Origin: JBCBSK01 sp965250105
GTDB taxonomy: Bacteria > Pseudomonadota > Alphaproteobacteria > Rhizobiales > Tepidamorphaceae
Assembly: GCA_965250105.1 (NCBI GenBank)
Contig: OZ252290.1
Span: 2,666,001-2,730,000 of the forward strand
Reading direction: 5' to 3'
Length of the DNA stretch: 64,000 bases
A model generated the notes under the pieces. The model was not told where the DNA came from and ran no database searches. It saw nothing but the letters and a program-made list of their open reading frames with translations. Made by a program: the position numbers and the translations under genes. Shown here in pieces: positions 28,301 through 36,746 of this stretch. Positions within the stretch are counted from its first letter, which is position 1, and every line of letters starts with the position of its first letter.

Positions 28301-28641
28301 GCACGACGCGGAATTCGGTGGCCATCGTCGAAACCATCATCCGGCTCGGCCGGGCGCTCGGCATGAAGATCGTCGCCGAGGGGGTCGAGACCAGCGACGA
28401 ACTCCTGGCGCTGGCGCAGAAAGGCTGCGACGAGGTGCAGGGCTATTTGATCGGGCGTCCCCGCCCAGTCAGCGATCTGCCGATCCATGTTCCGTCCGAG
28501 GTGTCGCGGGCGCTCGCCTCGCTGGCTTTCCCCTTCGCCACGCCGGCGCAGGACCGGCTGCGCGACCTGTCGGCCGAGATGCGCGAGGCGGCGACGGGCA
28601 CGGAAGCGCCGCCGGGGCTGTCGGACAAGGGCGCGGCCTGA
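25366..28641 (+). CDS. Ammonium transporter fused to PAS-GGDEF-EAL
   Basis: A 1091-residue fusion. Signal-like N-terminus (1-28); Amt/AmtB channel about 40-425 with the AMFCGTAATIISGAVAERM block, the conserved Asp (GFVDFAGS) and both pore histidines (H204 in VVHGTGAW, H359 in GIHGVAG); a helical HAMP-like linker about 430-505; PAS about 510-625; GGDEF about 630-800 with intact GGDEF 702-706; EAL about 805-1055 with EAL 831-833, NVSP, and DDFGTGYSSL. Both cyclic-di-GMP synthesis and hydrolysis motifs look intact. It should couple ammonium sensing or passage to c-di-GMP level. No glnK gene is adjacent. Confidence 0.95.
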   Translation: MRSRTIATGCAVGLAYLAVAAGTPASAATPDVAEALSAFQARLDMIWLLVAAGLVLLMQVGFMLLEAGMVRSKNAVSVAQKNLLDFCFSVAVFGAVGFMFAFGASSRFFVGLDPELFLLSGVDGWGLAFFVFQAMFCGTAATIISGAVAERMRLPAYVLGSVFIAGLVYPVFVHWAWGNALIENAGAFLANMGFVDFAGSTVVHGTGAWMALAACIVIGPRRGKFDANGNPVRIHGHSQVLATTGAFLLFVGWFGFNGGSTLSASPAIAHVIANTVIAAAMGTAAGYLVGWRNHGVFRPEKAFSGMLGGLVAVTAGCMVLTTSGAVIVGFAGGAAAIYGIDILERQFKIDDAVGAVGIHGVAGVVGTLGLALLAPVDVLPAGDRLDQLMVQATGVALNFVWAFGLGLVFFSVLSRVMQVRVDADSEEIGLNEVEHGTKLGVGHVEDVLVDLADGHADLSVRLPVAPGDDTERLARLFNRMMESMETEEAAREIQEDMRRAEEEAERLSTLANSTFEAILISSNGIVIDGNAALGDLVGVPLDELKGTSALDFVHEKDRALVIEQLKRPIAEPYEVSALHVDGTVIPVEIRAREMMYQGKKRRVSAIVDLRERKRAEERIRYLAQHDPLTDLPNRALFAERLDTAILEADKRGRLAALLIVDLDRFKDVNDVHGHLVGDCVIKKTAERLKRVVRKSDTVARLGGDEFAIIQNGIQFANQATDLAHRLVGQLSRPIDCGDGIVVRSGASIGVAVCPLHGADAKQIISRADTALYQAKSLGRNTHAVFEEGMDAAERHRRLIEADLARAVDHREFELYLQPRLGISRNAIQSYEALIRWNHPDKGLIGPNDFIPVAEQSGKIVAIGSWVMAEACRIASKKLKHCNISVNVSPLQFRDKGFLSTIETALSQSELAPDRLEIEVTESVLIEDDARALQIFKSIKELGCRISLDDFGTGYSSLGYLSRFPFDCIKIDRSFVHTMRTTRNSVAIVETIIRLGRALGMKIVAEGVETSDELLALAQKGCDEVQGYLIGRPRPVSDLPIHVPSEVSRALASLAFPFATPAQDRLRDLSAEMREAATGTEAPPGLSDKGAA

Positions 28642-28684
28642 TCTTCAGTTTCGCGAGCATTTTCTGGTGGTTCAGACGTCATTC

Positions 28685-28852
28685 TTCTTTGGGCTGAAGC
28701 GTCTGATTTTTCGCATGTCATTGCCGGACGTGTTCCGGCAATTGGGCAAAGCAGGCTTGGCGCCCCATAGCCTTGGCCCCCCGGGACAAGCCCGGGAGTG
28801 ACGACGCGCGACACGACCGACCGCTAAACGCTTCCGCGTGAACATGAATGGG
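28685..28852. repeat. Dispersed palindromic intergenic repeat, family A copy 2
   Basis: Reverse-complement relative of 21066-21245. Visible cores: TTGCCGGACGTGTTCCGGCAA (a 21-base palindrome at 28721-28741) and CCCGGGACAAGCCCGGG (28790-28797 region), with GGCTGAAGCGTC and GTTCACG-like ends on the other strand. It fills the convergent gap between the Amt fusion and lysR genes. Confidence 0.8.
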
Positions 28853-28853
28853 T

Positions 28854-29702
28854 CTAGCCGTCGGCCAGCAGTCCGCCGAGCCGGTCGAGCAGGCCGCGAT
28901 CGGGCGCGCGCGCGATCAGCTGAATGGTCCGGGTCAGGTCGAGCGCCGTCGTCCGCAAGGTGTCGCCGCCATAACGTTCGGCATCGTCGCGCGGCACGAT
29001 GGTGATGCCGAGCCCGTTCGCCACCACCGCGACGATGGCCTCGATGGAATCGAGCTCCACCGCGTCCGAGGGCACGATGCCCTGGGCGGTGAGATAGCCG
29101 TCGATGATCCGGCCGACGCCGGCCGAGCGGCGGAACCTGATGAAGGGCAGGTCGGCGACGTCGCCGATGCGGGGTGCCTGGTCCGCGCCGCCGGCGCGCG
29201 CCAGCACCATCGGTTCGGTCAGAACGGGCATCGCGATCAGCGCGTCGGGCACCGGGCCGGCGCGCGTGACGAGCGCGGCATCGATGGCGCCCGACAGAAG
29301 CCGGCCCTGAAGCTCGTCCGACAGCCCGCTTTCGATGCCAAGCCTGACATCCGGATGGCGCGTGGCCAGGGCGCCGACAAGAGGTGGCAGGAGGCGGATG
29401 CTGGCGGTCGGGATGACGCCGATGCGGATCGGCCCCGACAGGCCGGCATCGGCATCGAGCCGGGCGGCGAGCCCGTCATAGTCGACCACCACCTGGCGAG
29501 CATGGCCGACAAGGGCCGCGCCGCGCGTGGTCAGCCGCGCCGGTCGGGTCGAGCGGTCGAAGAGCGGCCCGCCATAGCGTGCTTCGAGCGCGCCGATCTG
29601 CTGGCTGATCGCGGCCTGGGTCCGATGCAGCTGCGCCGCCGCCGCCCGGAAGGAGCGGGTATCGGCGACGGCGATCAGGGCTCGCAGCTGGTGAATGGAC
29701 AT
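28854..29702 (-). CDS. LysR-family transcriptional regulator
   Basis: 282 residues: winged helix-turn-helix 1-60 (LRALIAVADTRSFRAAAAQLHRTQAAISQQIGALE) and a periplasmic-binding-like effector domain about 88-275. Divergent from the acyl-CoA dehydrogenase-like gene, the usual arrangement for a LysR regulator and its target; the intergenic palindromes at 29742-29769 are candidate binding sites. Effector unknown, possibly an organosulfur acid if the target is a desulfinase. Confidence 0.9.
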   Translation of the reverse strand: MSIHQLRALIAVADTRSFRAAAAQLHRTQAAISQQIGALEARYGGPLFDRSTRPARLTTRGAALVGHARQVVVDYDGLAARLDADAGLSGPIRIGVIPTASIRLLPPLVGALATRHPDVRLGIESGLSDELQGRLLSGAIDAALVTRAGPVPDALIAMPVLTEPMVLARAGGADQAPRIGDVADLPFIRFRRSAGVGRIIDGYLTAQGIVPSDAVELDSIEAIVAVVANGLGITIVPRDDAERYGGDTLRTTALDLTRTIQLIARAPDRGLLDRLGGLLADG

Positions 29703-29741
29703 GGCGCGTCGACCTGGCGTTCCATGAGTTCAGATTATCTT

Positions 29742-29769
29742 ATCTTAAGATCAAACAAATCTCGTTTGT
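29742..29769. promoter_or_regulatory. Candidate LysR operator, two adjacent palindromes
   Basis: ATCTTAAGAT (29742-29751, perfect) followed by ACAAA-N5-TTTGT (29755-29769, perfect) in an AT-rich patch 40 bases upstream of lysR and 135 before the dehydrogenase-like gene. Spacing and placement fit a LysR-type control site; neither has been matched to a known consensus. Confidence 0.45.
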
Positions 29770-29903
29770 CTTATTTTTCGAGGCAAAGCAAGATGCGTGG
29801 TCACGAATCCGTGACCAGCGCGCGTGAGCCACGGCCAGCGAGCCGACCGGCTGACCGGATAGCGGGCGAACGGGGCGAAAACGGCATGATGGAGGGGGCG
29901 GCG

Positions 29904-31175
29904 ATGCGGGATCTGATGCTTGAGGGGGTAATGACGCCCATGGGTCGGGATGTGCAGGAGGCGGCACGCGCCCTCGCCCCGCGCCTGGCGGCCCGCGCCG
30001 CCGAGATCGACCGCAGCGAGGCCTATCCTTGGGACAGCGTGCGCGATCTCACCATGGCTGGCCTTCTCGGCATGACCATTCCGACCCGTTATGGCGGGCG
30101 CGGCGCGACCTTTCTGGACACGGTGCTGGTCATCGAGGAGATCGCCAAGGCCTGCACCGTCTCGGCGCGCATCGTCGTCGAGGCCAATATGGGCGGCATT
30201 TCCGCCATCATGGCCTATGGCACCGAAGCCCAGAAACGGCTTGCCGCCGAGCTTGTCCTGGCCGGCGACAAGCCGGCGATCTGCATCACCGAGCCGGATG
30301 CCGGCAGCGCGGCGACCGAGATGACGACGCGCGCCGACCGGCGCGGCGATCATTACGTCCTGACCGGCGAAAAACACTGGATCACCGGCGGCGGCGTGTC
30401 GCGGCTTCATCTGATCTTCGCCCGCGTCTTCGACGACCAGGGCCGGGAAGAGGGGATCGGCGGGTTTCTCGTCGTCTGCGACCCGGCCAGCGGCGATGTG
30501 CCGGCGGGGTTCGAGGTCGCCGGGCGCGAGCCGACCATGGGCCTGCGCGGTATGCCGGAAGCCCGCCTCGTCTTCGATCGCCTCGTCGTCGAGGACGACA
30601 TGGTGCTGGCGACGCCGCGCGGCTTCCGGGCCGGCTTTGGTGATCTGATGACGGCCTATAACAGCCAGCGCGTCGGCGCTGGCACCGTGGCGCTCGGGGT
30701 CGCCGCCGGCGCGCTCGACCACGCCCGTGCCTGGATCCTGGAGCGCGAGCAGTTCGGCCGGCCGCTGGCCGAGTTCCAGGGCCTGCAATGGATGCTGGCG
30801 TCGACCTCGGCGAAGCTTGCCGCGGCGCGCGCCCTTTTACGCCAGGCGGCGGCCAGCGAGGGAGGCCGCCGGGAGAGTGGTGGTTTCGGTTTTCCCGATC
30901 CCGCATTGGCCGCGCAGGCCAAGCTGGTCGCGTCCGAAACCGCCATCGAGGCGGTCAACACCGCGCTTCAGATGTTCGGCGCGCGCGGCTATTCGCGGAA
31001 ATTCCCCTTGGAGCGCATGGCGCGCGATGTCCGCATGTTCACCATCGGCGGCGGCACGGCGGAAATCCTCAAGACCACGATCGCGGCCCGCGAACTCGGC
31101 ATGAAACTGCCGCAGACCCGCGACGGTTTTCTCAAACAGGTCGAGGCGCGCCCCTTCGCCATCGCGGCGGAATGA
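29904..31175 (+). CDS. Acyl-CoA dehydrogenase family, probable 3-sulfinopropanoyl-CoA desulfinase
   Basis: A 423-residue FAD protein with the three-domain acyl-CoA dehydrogenase fold: ICITEPDAGSAATEM (FAD/substrate motif), GEKHWITGGG, and MFTIGGGTAEILKTTIAAREL. The catalytic base Glu usual in the YNxERxxxA position is Gln255 (AYNSQRVGAG), and Arg89 occurs in SARIVVEANMGG; these are the features recalled for Acd desulfinases (Gln246, Arg84), which release sulfite from 3-sulfinopropanoyl-CoA instead of oxidising it. Start ATG 29904 follows GGAGG. Regulated by the divergent LysR gene. If the reassignment is wrong it is an ordinary short/medium-chain dehydrogenase with an unusual active site. Confidence 0.8.
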   Translation: MRDLMLEGVMTPMGRDVQEAARALAPRLAARAAEIDRSEAYPWDSVRDLTMAGLLGMTIPTRYGGRGATFLDTVLVIEEIAKACTVSARIVVEANMGGISAIMAYGTEAQKRLAAELVLAGDKPAICITEPDAGSAATEMTTRADRRGDHYVLTGEKHWITGGGVSRLHLIFARVFDDQGREEGIGGFLVVCDPASGDVPAGFEVAGREPTMGLRGMPEARLVFDRLVVEDDMVLATPRGFRAGFGDLMTAYNSQRVGAGTVALGVAAGALDHARAWILEREQFGRPLAEFQGLQWMLASTSAKLAAARALLRQAAASEGGRRESGGFGFPDPALAAQAKLVASETAIEAVNTALQMFGARGYSRKFPLERMARDVRMFTIGGGTAEILKTTIAARELGMKLPQTRDGFLKQVEARPFAIAAE

Positions 31176-31319
31176 TCGGGCCGGCGCTAGGGTGGGCCAC
31201 ACGATCCATTCCGGCAAAAGCGATCGATTATGTAATCACATATCCAGAATTGTGCATCGCAACGCCGTCGACTAAGGTCGCGCCCTATCTGACCGGTTCT
31301 TAGCCGCGAACCATCGGGG

Positions 31320-32495
31320 GTGGCGTTGTTGTTAGTCGCGCGCGCGAAAGGCGCCTGGTTGCGCTTGTCTCTTCTGCCGCTCTGTGCGTTGGCGCTCGCG
31401 GCCTGTTCCGAGGACGACGCCAGCCAGGCGCAGCAGGCGCCTCCGCCGCCGACCGTCACCGTGGCCAAGCCGGTGGTGCGCGAGATCGTCGAGGACGATG
31501 AATTCATCGGCCGCTTCGAGGCGGTCGAGGCGGTCGATGTCCGCGCCCGCGTCGGCGGTTATCTCCAGGACATCCACTTCACCGACGGCGCGCTTGTCGA
31601 GGCCGGCCAGCTCCTGTTCACCATCGATCAGCGCCCGTTCCAACTGGCGCTCGAACAGGCGCAGTCGCAGCTGACGATCGCCGAGACCCAGGCCGATTTC
31701 GCCCAGGCCCAGCTTCAGCGTGCCGAGGAACTGATCGATCGCGGCAACATCCCCGAAGCTACCCTCGACGAGCGCCGGCAGGATTTCCTGTCCGCCCAGG
31801 CGCAGGTCGAAGGCGCCCGCGCCGCCCTCGACCGGGCGCAGCTCGACCTAGAATTCACCGAAGTCATCGCCCCCATCGCCGGCCGCATCGACCGCAACTT
31901 CGTTTCACCGGGCAATCTGGTCCAGGCCGACCAGTCGATCCTAACCTCGATCGTCTCGCTTAACCCGATCGAATTCTATTTCGACATCGACGAGCGGACC
32001 TTCCTGGCCTATGCCCGCGACGTGCGCGAGCGCGGCGGCACCATTCAGGAGGGCGCGGGATCGACCGAGGTGCGGGTGCAGGTCGCCGACGAGCGCGAGG
32101 ACCCCTTCGACGGGGTGATCGATTTCGCCGAGAACCGGATCGACGATGCCAGCGGCACGCTCCGGGTGCGGGCGCGCTTCGACAATCCAGATCTGATCCT
32201 CCAGCCGGGGCTTTTCGGGCGCATCAACGTGCCCGGCTCGCTGCCCTATGAGGGGGTCCTGATCCCCGACGAGGCGGTGGCCGCCGATCAGAATAGACGC
32301 ATCGTCTACACCATCGACGAGAACAATGTGGTGTCCATCGTGCCGGTGCGCACCGGCCCGCGCCTGCACGGCTATCGCGTGATCCGCGACGGGCTGTCGG
32401 GCGACGAAACGATAGTCATCAACGGCCTGATGCGCATCCGCCCCGGCCAGCCCGTCACGCCCGATCTGGTGGAGCTGCCACCGGAACGGACGTAG
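31320..32495 (+). CDS. RND efflux periplasmic adaptor (membrane fusion lipoprotein)
   Basis: 391 residues. Lipoprotein signal with lipobox LALAAC (about residue 29), barrel-sandwich/lipoyl halves around VRARVGGYLQDIHFTDGALVEAGQLLFTID and APIAGRIDRNFVSPGNLV, an alpha-helical hairpin of about 60 residues (QLALEQAQSQLTIAETQADF) between them, and the beta-barrel GVLIPDEAV region. It connects the RND pump to an outer-membrane channel. The GTG start is provisional (GGGGG just upstream); TTG codons follow closely. The pump gene begins 15 bases later. No TolC-type gene is adjacent. Confidence 0.88.
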   Translation: MALLLVARAKGAWLRLSLLPLCALALAACSEDDASQAQQAPPPPTVTVAKPVVREIVEDDEFIGRFEAVEAVDVRARVGGYLQDIHFTDGALVEAGQLLFTIDQRPFQLALEQAQSQLTIAETQADFAQAQLQRAEELIDRGNIPEATLDERRQDFLSAQAQVEGARAALDRAQLDLEFTEVIAPIAGRIDRNFVSPGNLVQADQSILTSIVSLNPIEFYFDIDERTFLAYARDVRERGGTIQEGAGSTEVRVQVADEREDPFDGVIDFAENRIDDASGTLRVRARFDNPDLILQPGLFGRINVPGSLPYEGVLIPDEAVAADQNRRIVYTIDENNVVSIVPVRTGPRLHGYRVIRDGLSGDETIVINGLMRIRPGQPVTPDLVELPPERT

Positions 32496-32510
32496 CCGGG
32501 AGACGGGCGC

Positions 32511-35500
32511 ATGGGCTTTTCGCATTTCTTCGTCGACAGGCCGATCTTCGCCACCGTCCTGTCGATCGTTCTCGTCCTCCTCGGCGGGCTGGCCTATGTC
32601 CAGCTGCCGGTCGCGCAATATCCGGAGATCGCGCCACCCTCGATCGTGGTGCGCGCGACCTATCCCGGCGCCGACGCCAACACCGTGGCGCAGACCGTCG
32701 CAACCCCGATCGAGGAAGAGGTGAACGGCGTCGAGGGCATGATCTACATGTCCTCCTATTCGACCAGCGATGGCGCCATGGCGCTGACCGTCACCTTCGA
32801 GATCGGCACCGATCTCGATGCCGCCCAGGTCCTGGTGCAGAACCGGGTGGCGGTGGCCGAGCCGCGACTGCCGGAAGAAGTGCGCCGGCTCGGCATCACC
32901 ACGACCAAGAGCTCGCCCGACATCATGATGGTGGTCCACATGCTGTCGCCCGATGCGAGCTTCGACCAGCTCTATGTGTCGAACTACGCCCGGTCGCGGG
33001 TGCGCGACGAACTGGTGCGCATCGAGGGCGTGGGCGATCTGCGGATCTTCGGTGAACGCCAGTTCGCCATGCGCATCTGGCTCGATCCCGAGCGCCTGTC
33101 CGCCTATGGCCTGACCTCGGGCGATGTGGTCCAGGCGCTGCGCGACCAGAATGTGCAGGTCTCGGGCGGCGCGATCGGCGCGCCGCCGACCCCGACCGAC
33201 ACCGCCTTTCAATATACCGTCACCACCCAGGGCCGGTTCGAGGATGTGCGCGACTTCCGCTATGTCATCGTGAGGTCGACCGATGACGGGCGGCTGATCC
33301 AGCTTCAGGATGTCGCCCGCATCGAGCTCGGCGCCCGCGACTATACGCTGAACAGCTATCTTAACGGCAGCCCGGCGGTGGCGCTGGCGGTGTTCCAGCG
33401 TCCTGGCTCGAACGCGTTGTCCACCGCCGAGGCGATCATCACCAAGATGGACGAACTGGCGGAATCCTTCCCGCCAGGCCTCGAATATCAGATCGTCTAT
33501 AATCCGACGGAATTCATCGAGGAATCGATCGACGAGGTCTACCGCACCATCTTCGAAGCCGCGCTCTTGGTGATGCTGGTCATCTTCGTCTTCCTGCAAT
33601 CGGTGCGCACCTCGATCATCCCCGTCATCGCGATCCCCGTCTCGCTGATCGGCACCTTCTTCGCCATGCAACTGATGGGCTTTTCGCTCAACACGCTGAC
33701 GCTGTTCGGCTTGGTCCTCGCCATCGGCATCGTGGTCGATGACGCGATCGTCGTGGTGGAGAACGCCGAACGCTGCATCCGCGAAGGCGACGAGCCCGGC
33801 AAGGCGGCGCATCGCACCATGACCGAAGTGTCCTCGGCGCTGATCGCGACATCGCTGGTCCTGATCGCCGTCTTCGTGCCGACCGCCTTCATTCCCGGCA
33901 TTTCGGGCCAGTTCTACACCCAGTTCGCGCTGACGGTGGCGACCGCCACGGCGATCTCGACCTTCAACTCGCTGACCCTGTCGCCGGCGCTGGCGCGGCT
34001 TCTGCTGAAGCCACAGACCGACGCGCCTTCGCGCAATCCCTTGGCGCGGATCGGCGACAGCCTGTCGAACGGCTTCAATCGCGGGTTCGATGCGCTGTCG
34101 CGGGCCTATGGCCGGCTGGTCGGCTTCCTGGTCGGCAGCACGGTGCCGCTTCTCGTCATGCTGGCGATCTTCGTCGGGCTTCTCTACACGACCGTCTGGC
34201 TGTCGCAGCGCGTGCCGCAGGGCTTCATACCGGTGATGGACCAGGGCTATGCGATCGTCGTGGTCAAGCTGCCGGAGGGCGCGTCGCTCGGGCGGACGGA
34301 CGCGGTGCTGCAGCGGGCCACCGAGATCGCGCGCGACACGCCGGGTGTCGCCGAGGCGGTCGGCTTCGCTGGTCTCGACGGCTCGACCTTCACCCTGTCG
34401 TCGAATTCCGGCGTCATCTTCACGACCTTTGACGGCTATGACGAGCGCCTGGCGGCGGGCCAGTCGGCGGATGCCATCATTGGCGCCTTGTTCGGGCGCA
34501 TGCAGTCGATCCAGGAAGCCTTCATCATCGCCATTCCGCCGCCGCCGATCCGCGGCATCGGCACCGGCGGCGGCTTCAAGATGCAGCTTCAGGAACGCGA
34601 CAGCGCGGAGGTTGGCCGCGTGCTCCAGGCTGCCTATCAGATGATGGGCGCGGCGGCGCAGACGCCCGGCGTGACCGGCGTGTTCACCACCTTCTCCGCG
34701 TCGAGCCCGCAATTCTTCCTCGAGATCGAGCGCGACAAGGCCCAGATGCTGAATGTGCCGATCCCCAACATCTTCGAGACCCTGTCGGTCAATCTCGGCA
34801 CGGCCTATGTCAACGACTTCAACGCCTTCGGCCGGGTCAACCAGGTCCGCGCCCAGGCCGACGACGCATTCCGCGTCGACCGCGAGGACATCCTCCGGCT
34901 GCATGTGCGTTCCGCGACCGGCGATCTGGTGCCGCTCGGCACGCTGGTCGAAGTCCGCGAGGTCGCCGGTCCCAACCTCGTCCAGCGCTACAACATGTAT
35001 GTCTCGGTGCCGGTCCAGGGCACGCCGGCGCCCGGCGTCTCGACCGGCCAGGCGCTTGAGATCATGGAAGGGCTCGCCGCCGAGATCCTGCCGCCGGGCA
35101 CCAGTTTCGAATGGACCGAACTGGCCTATCAGGAACAACAGGCGAGCGATCTCGTCCTGTTCATCTTCGCGCTCTCGGTCCTGTTCGCCTTCCTGGTGCT
35201 GGCGGCGCAATATGAAAGCTGGGTCCTGCCCATCGCCATCATCCTGATCGTGCCGATGGGCGTGTTGTCGGCGCTCGCCGGCGTGTCGATGCGCGGCATG
35301 GACAACAATATCCTGACCCAGATCGGCCTCATCGTCCTGGTCGGGCTCGCCGCCAAGAATGCTATTCTGATCGTCGAATTCGCGCGCCAGGCCGAAGCGC
35401 GCGGCACCGCGCTCGTCGCGGCGACGGTCGAGGCCTGCCGGTCGCGGCTGCGCCCGATCCTGATGACCGCCTTCGCCTTCATCTTGGGCGTCCTGCCGCT

Positions 35501-35711
35501 CGTCATCGCGACGGGCCCCGGCGCCGAAATGCGCCAGTCGCTCGGCACCGCGGTATTCTTCGGCATGCTGGGCGTGACCTTTTTCGGCTTGTTCCTGACG
35601 CCGGTCTTCTATGTCACGCTGAGGCTTCTGACCGGCGCGCGGCGGTCGGCGGGAGAGGGCGATGTGCCCGAGCTGGCGGCCGCCGACGACACGCCGCAGC
35701 CGGCCGAATAG
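32511..35711 (+). CDS. RND multidrug efflux pump, AcrB/HAE1 type
   Basis: A 1066-residue proton-driven inner-membrane pump. Twelve helices with two large periplasmic loops are evident; FFVDRPIFATVLSI starts TM1, the Asp pair of the proton relay is intact (GIVVDDAIVVVENAE in TM4), and the matching Lys in TM10 is in GLAAKNAILIVEFARQ. GFIPVMDQGY and SLGTAVFFGMLGVTFFGLFLTPVFY are standard HAE1 landmarks. Forms an operon with the adaptor. Substrates are not readable. Its stop codon opens a GC hairpin (35711-35727). Confidence 0.94.
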   Translation: MGFSHFFVDRPIFATVLSIVLVLLGGLAYVQLPVAQYPEIAPPSIVVRATYPGADANTVAQTVATPIEEEVNGVEGMIYMSSYSTSDGAMALTVTFEIGTDLDAAQVLVQNRVAVAEPRLPEEVRRLGITTTKSSPDIMMVVHMLSPDASFDQLYVSNYARSRVRDELVRIEGVGDLRIFGERQFAMRIWLDPERLSAYGLTSGDVVQALRDQNVQVSGGAIGAPPTPTDTAFQYTVTTQGRFEDVRDFRYVIVRSTDDGRLIQLQDVARIELGARDYTLNSYLNGSPAVALAVFQRPGSNALSTAEAIITKMDELAESFPPGLEYQIVYNPTEFIEESIDEVYRTIFEAALLVMLVIFVFLQSVRTSIIPVIAIPVSLIGTFFAMQLMGFSLNTLTLFGLVLAIGIVVDDAIVVVENAERCIREGDEPGKAAHRTMTEVSSALIATSLVLIAVFVPTAFIPGISGQFYTQFALTVATATAISTFNSLTLSPALARLLLKPQTDAPSRNPLARIGDSLSNGFNRGFDALSRAYGRLVGFLVGSTVPLLVMLAIFVGLLYTTVWLSQRVPQGFIPVMDQGYAIVVVKLPEGASLGRTDAVLQRATEIARDTPGVAEAVGFAGLDGSTFTLSSNSGVIFTTFDGYDERLAAGQSADAIIGALFGRMQSIQEAFIIAIPPPPIRGIGTGGGFKMQLQERDSAEVGRVLQAAYQMMGAAAQTPGVTGVFTTFSASSPQFFLEIERDKAQMLNVPIPNIFETLSVNLGTAYVNDFNAFGRVNQVRAQADDAFRVDREDILRLHVRSATGDLVPLGTLVEVREVAGPNLVQRYNMYVSVPVQGTPAPGVSTGQALEIMEGLAAEILPPGTSFEWTELAYQEQQASDLVLFIFALSVLFAFLVLAAQYESWVLPIAIILIVPMGVLSALAGVSMRGMDNNILTQIGLIVLVGLAAKNAILIVEFARQAEARGTALVAATVEACRSRLRPILMTAFAFILGVLPLVIATGPGAEMRQSLGTAVFFGMLGVTFFGLFLTPVFYVTLRLLTGARRSAGEGDVPELAAADDTPQPAE

Positions 35712-35727
35712 GCGCGGCGATCGCGCC
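35711..35727 (+). terminator. GC hairpin after RND pump gene
   Basis: GGCGCG-GCGAT-CGCGCC immediately after the stop codon forms a six-base-pair stem. There is no following T-run, so it is a weak terminator candidate or mRNA-stabilising hairpin. Confidence 0.3.
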
Positions 35728-35828
35728 GCAGGGCAGGGATCCGCCGACAGGTCTTGGCGGTGCGGACCTTTCGGTGTTGACTGCCGGCCGACAATCTTCT
35801 TCTGCCCGCGAGCCTTGGATCCCCGACC

Positions 35829-36746
35829 ATGACCCGACGCCTGCCGACCGGCGTGATCGCGCCCAATCTGACGCCGTTCAACGACGATCTGTCGATCGCG
35901 GCCGATCTCTATCTGACCAATGCGCGGCGTCTTCTGGATGATGGCTGCGTGGCGCTGGCCCCGTTCGGCACGACCGGCGAGGCGTTGTCGGTCGGCATCG
36001 ACGAGCGCCTTGCGACGCTTGATCATCTCGTGGCCAACGGGATCGATCCGGGCCGGCTGGTGCCCGGTACCGGGCTGACCAATATCGCCGACACCGCCCA
36101 TCTGACCCGTCGGGCCATGGAGATCGGCTGTGCCGGTGCGATGACGCTGCCGCCATTCTACTACAAATCCGTCAGCGATGACGGGCTGTTCGCCTATTTC
36201 GCCGCCCTGATCGAGGCGGTCGGGCGCGACGATCTCGCGCTCTATCTCTACCACATCCCACAGGTCGCCGGCGTCGGCATTCCCGTCGACGTGGTGACCC
36301 GGCTCAAGCGCGCCTTCCCCGATCAGGTGGTCGGCATCAAGGATTCCTCGGGCGAGTGGGACAATACACGGGCGCTGTTCGACATCGACGGTCTCATCGT
36401 CTATCCCGGCGCCGAACTGCCGCTGATCGAAGCGCTCGATCTCGGCGGGCCGGGCTGCATCACCGCGACCGCCAATCTCAACGCCGCCGGCATTGCCGAG
36501 GTGATCCGGCTCTACGAGGCGGGCGACCGGGACGGCGCCATCGCGCTGCATGAGACGATCAAGACCTTCCGCCTGACCGTTCAGAACTATGCGCCCATCC
36601 CGGCGCAGAAGCGGCTTCTGGCGCTCGCCACGGGGGATACGCGCTGGGCCAATCTGCGCCCGCCGCTCGAGCCGCTCGATATCGCCAAGGGGCAGGAACT
36701 GGCCGCGCTGCTCGCCGACAAGACCGGGTTCCGGCTCGCCGCGTGA
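35829..36746 (+). CDS. DapA-family (dihydrodipicolinate synthase-like) aldolase/lyase
   Basis: A 305-residue TIM-barrel class I lyase. The Schiff-base lysine is in GIKDSSGEW, the proton-relay Tyr in LYLYHIPQ, and the pyruvate-binding block is GTTGEALSV (family GTTGE). True DapA usually carries TTGE with a different loop after it, so this is more likely a paralogue acting on another 2-keto acid aldol. The first of three genes (with glycosyltransferase and cupin) but separated from the second by 132 bases, so co-transcription is uncertain. Confidence 0.87.
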   Translation: MTRRLPTGVIAPNLTPFNDDLSIAADLYLTNARRLLDDGCVALAPFGTTGEALSVGIDERLATLDHLVANGIDPGRLVPGTGLTNIADTAHLTRRAMEIGCAGAMTLPPFYYKSVSDDGLFAYFAALIEAVGRDDLALYLYHIPQVAGVGIPVDVVTRLKRAFPDQVVGIKDSSGEWDNTRALFDIDGLIVYPGAELPLIEALDLGGPGCITATANLNAAGIAEVIRLYEAGDRDGAIALHETIKTFRLTVQNYAPIPAQKRLLALATGDTRWANLRPPLEPLDIAKGQELAALLADKTGFRLAA

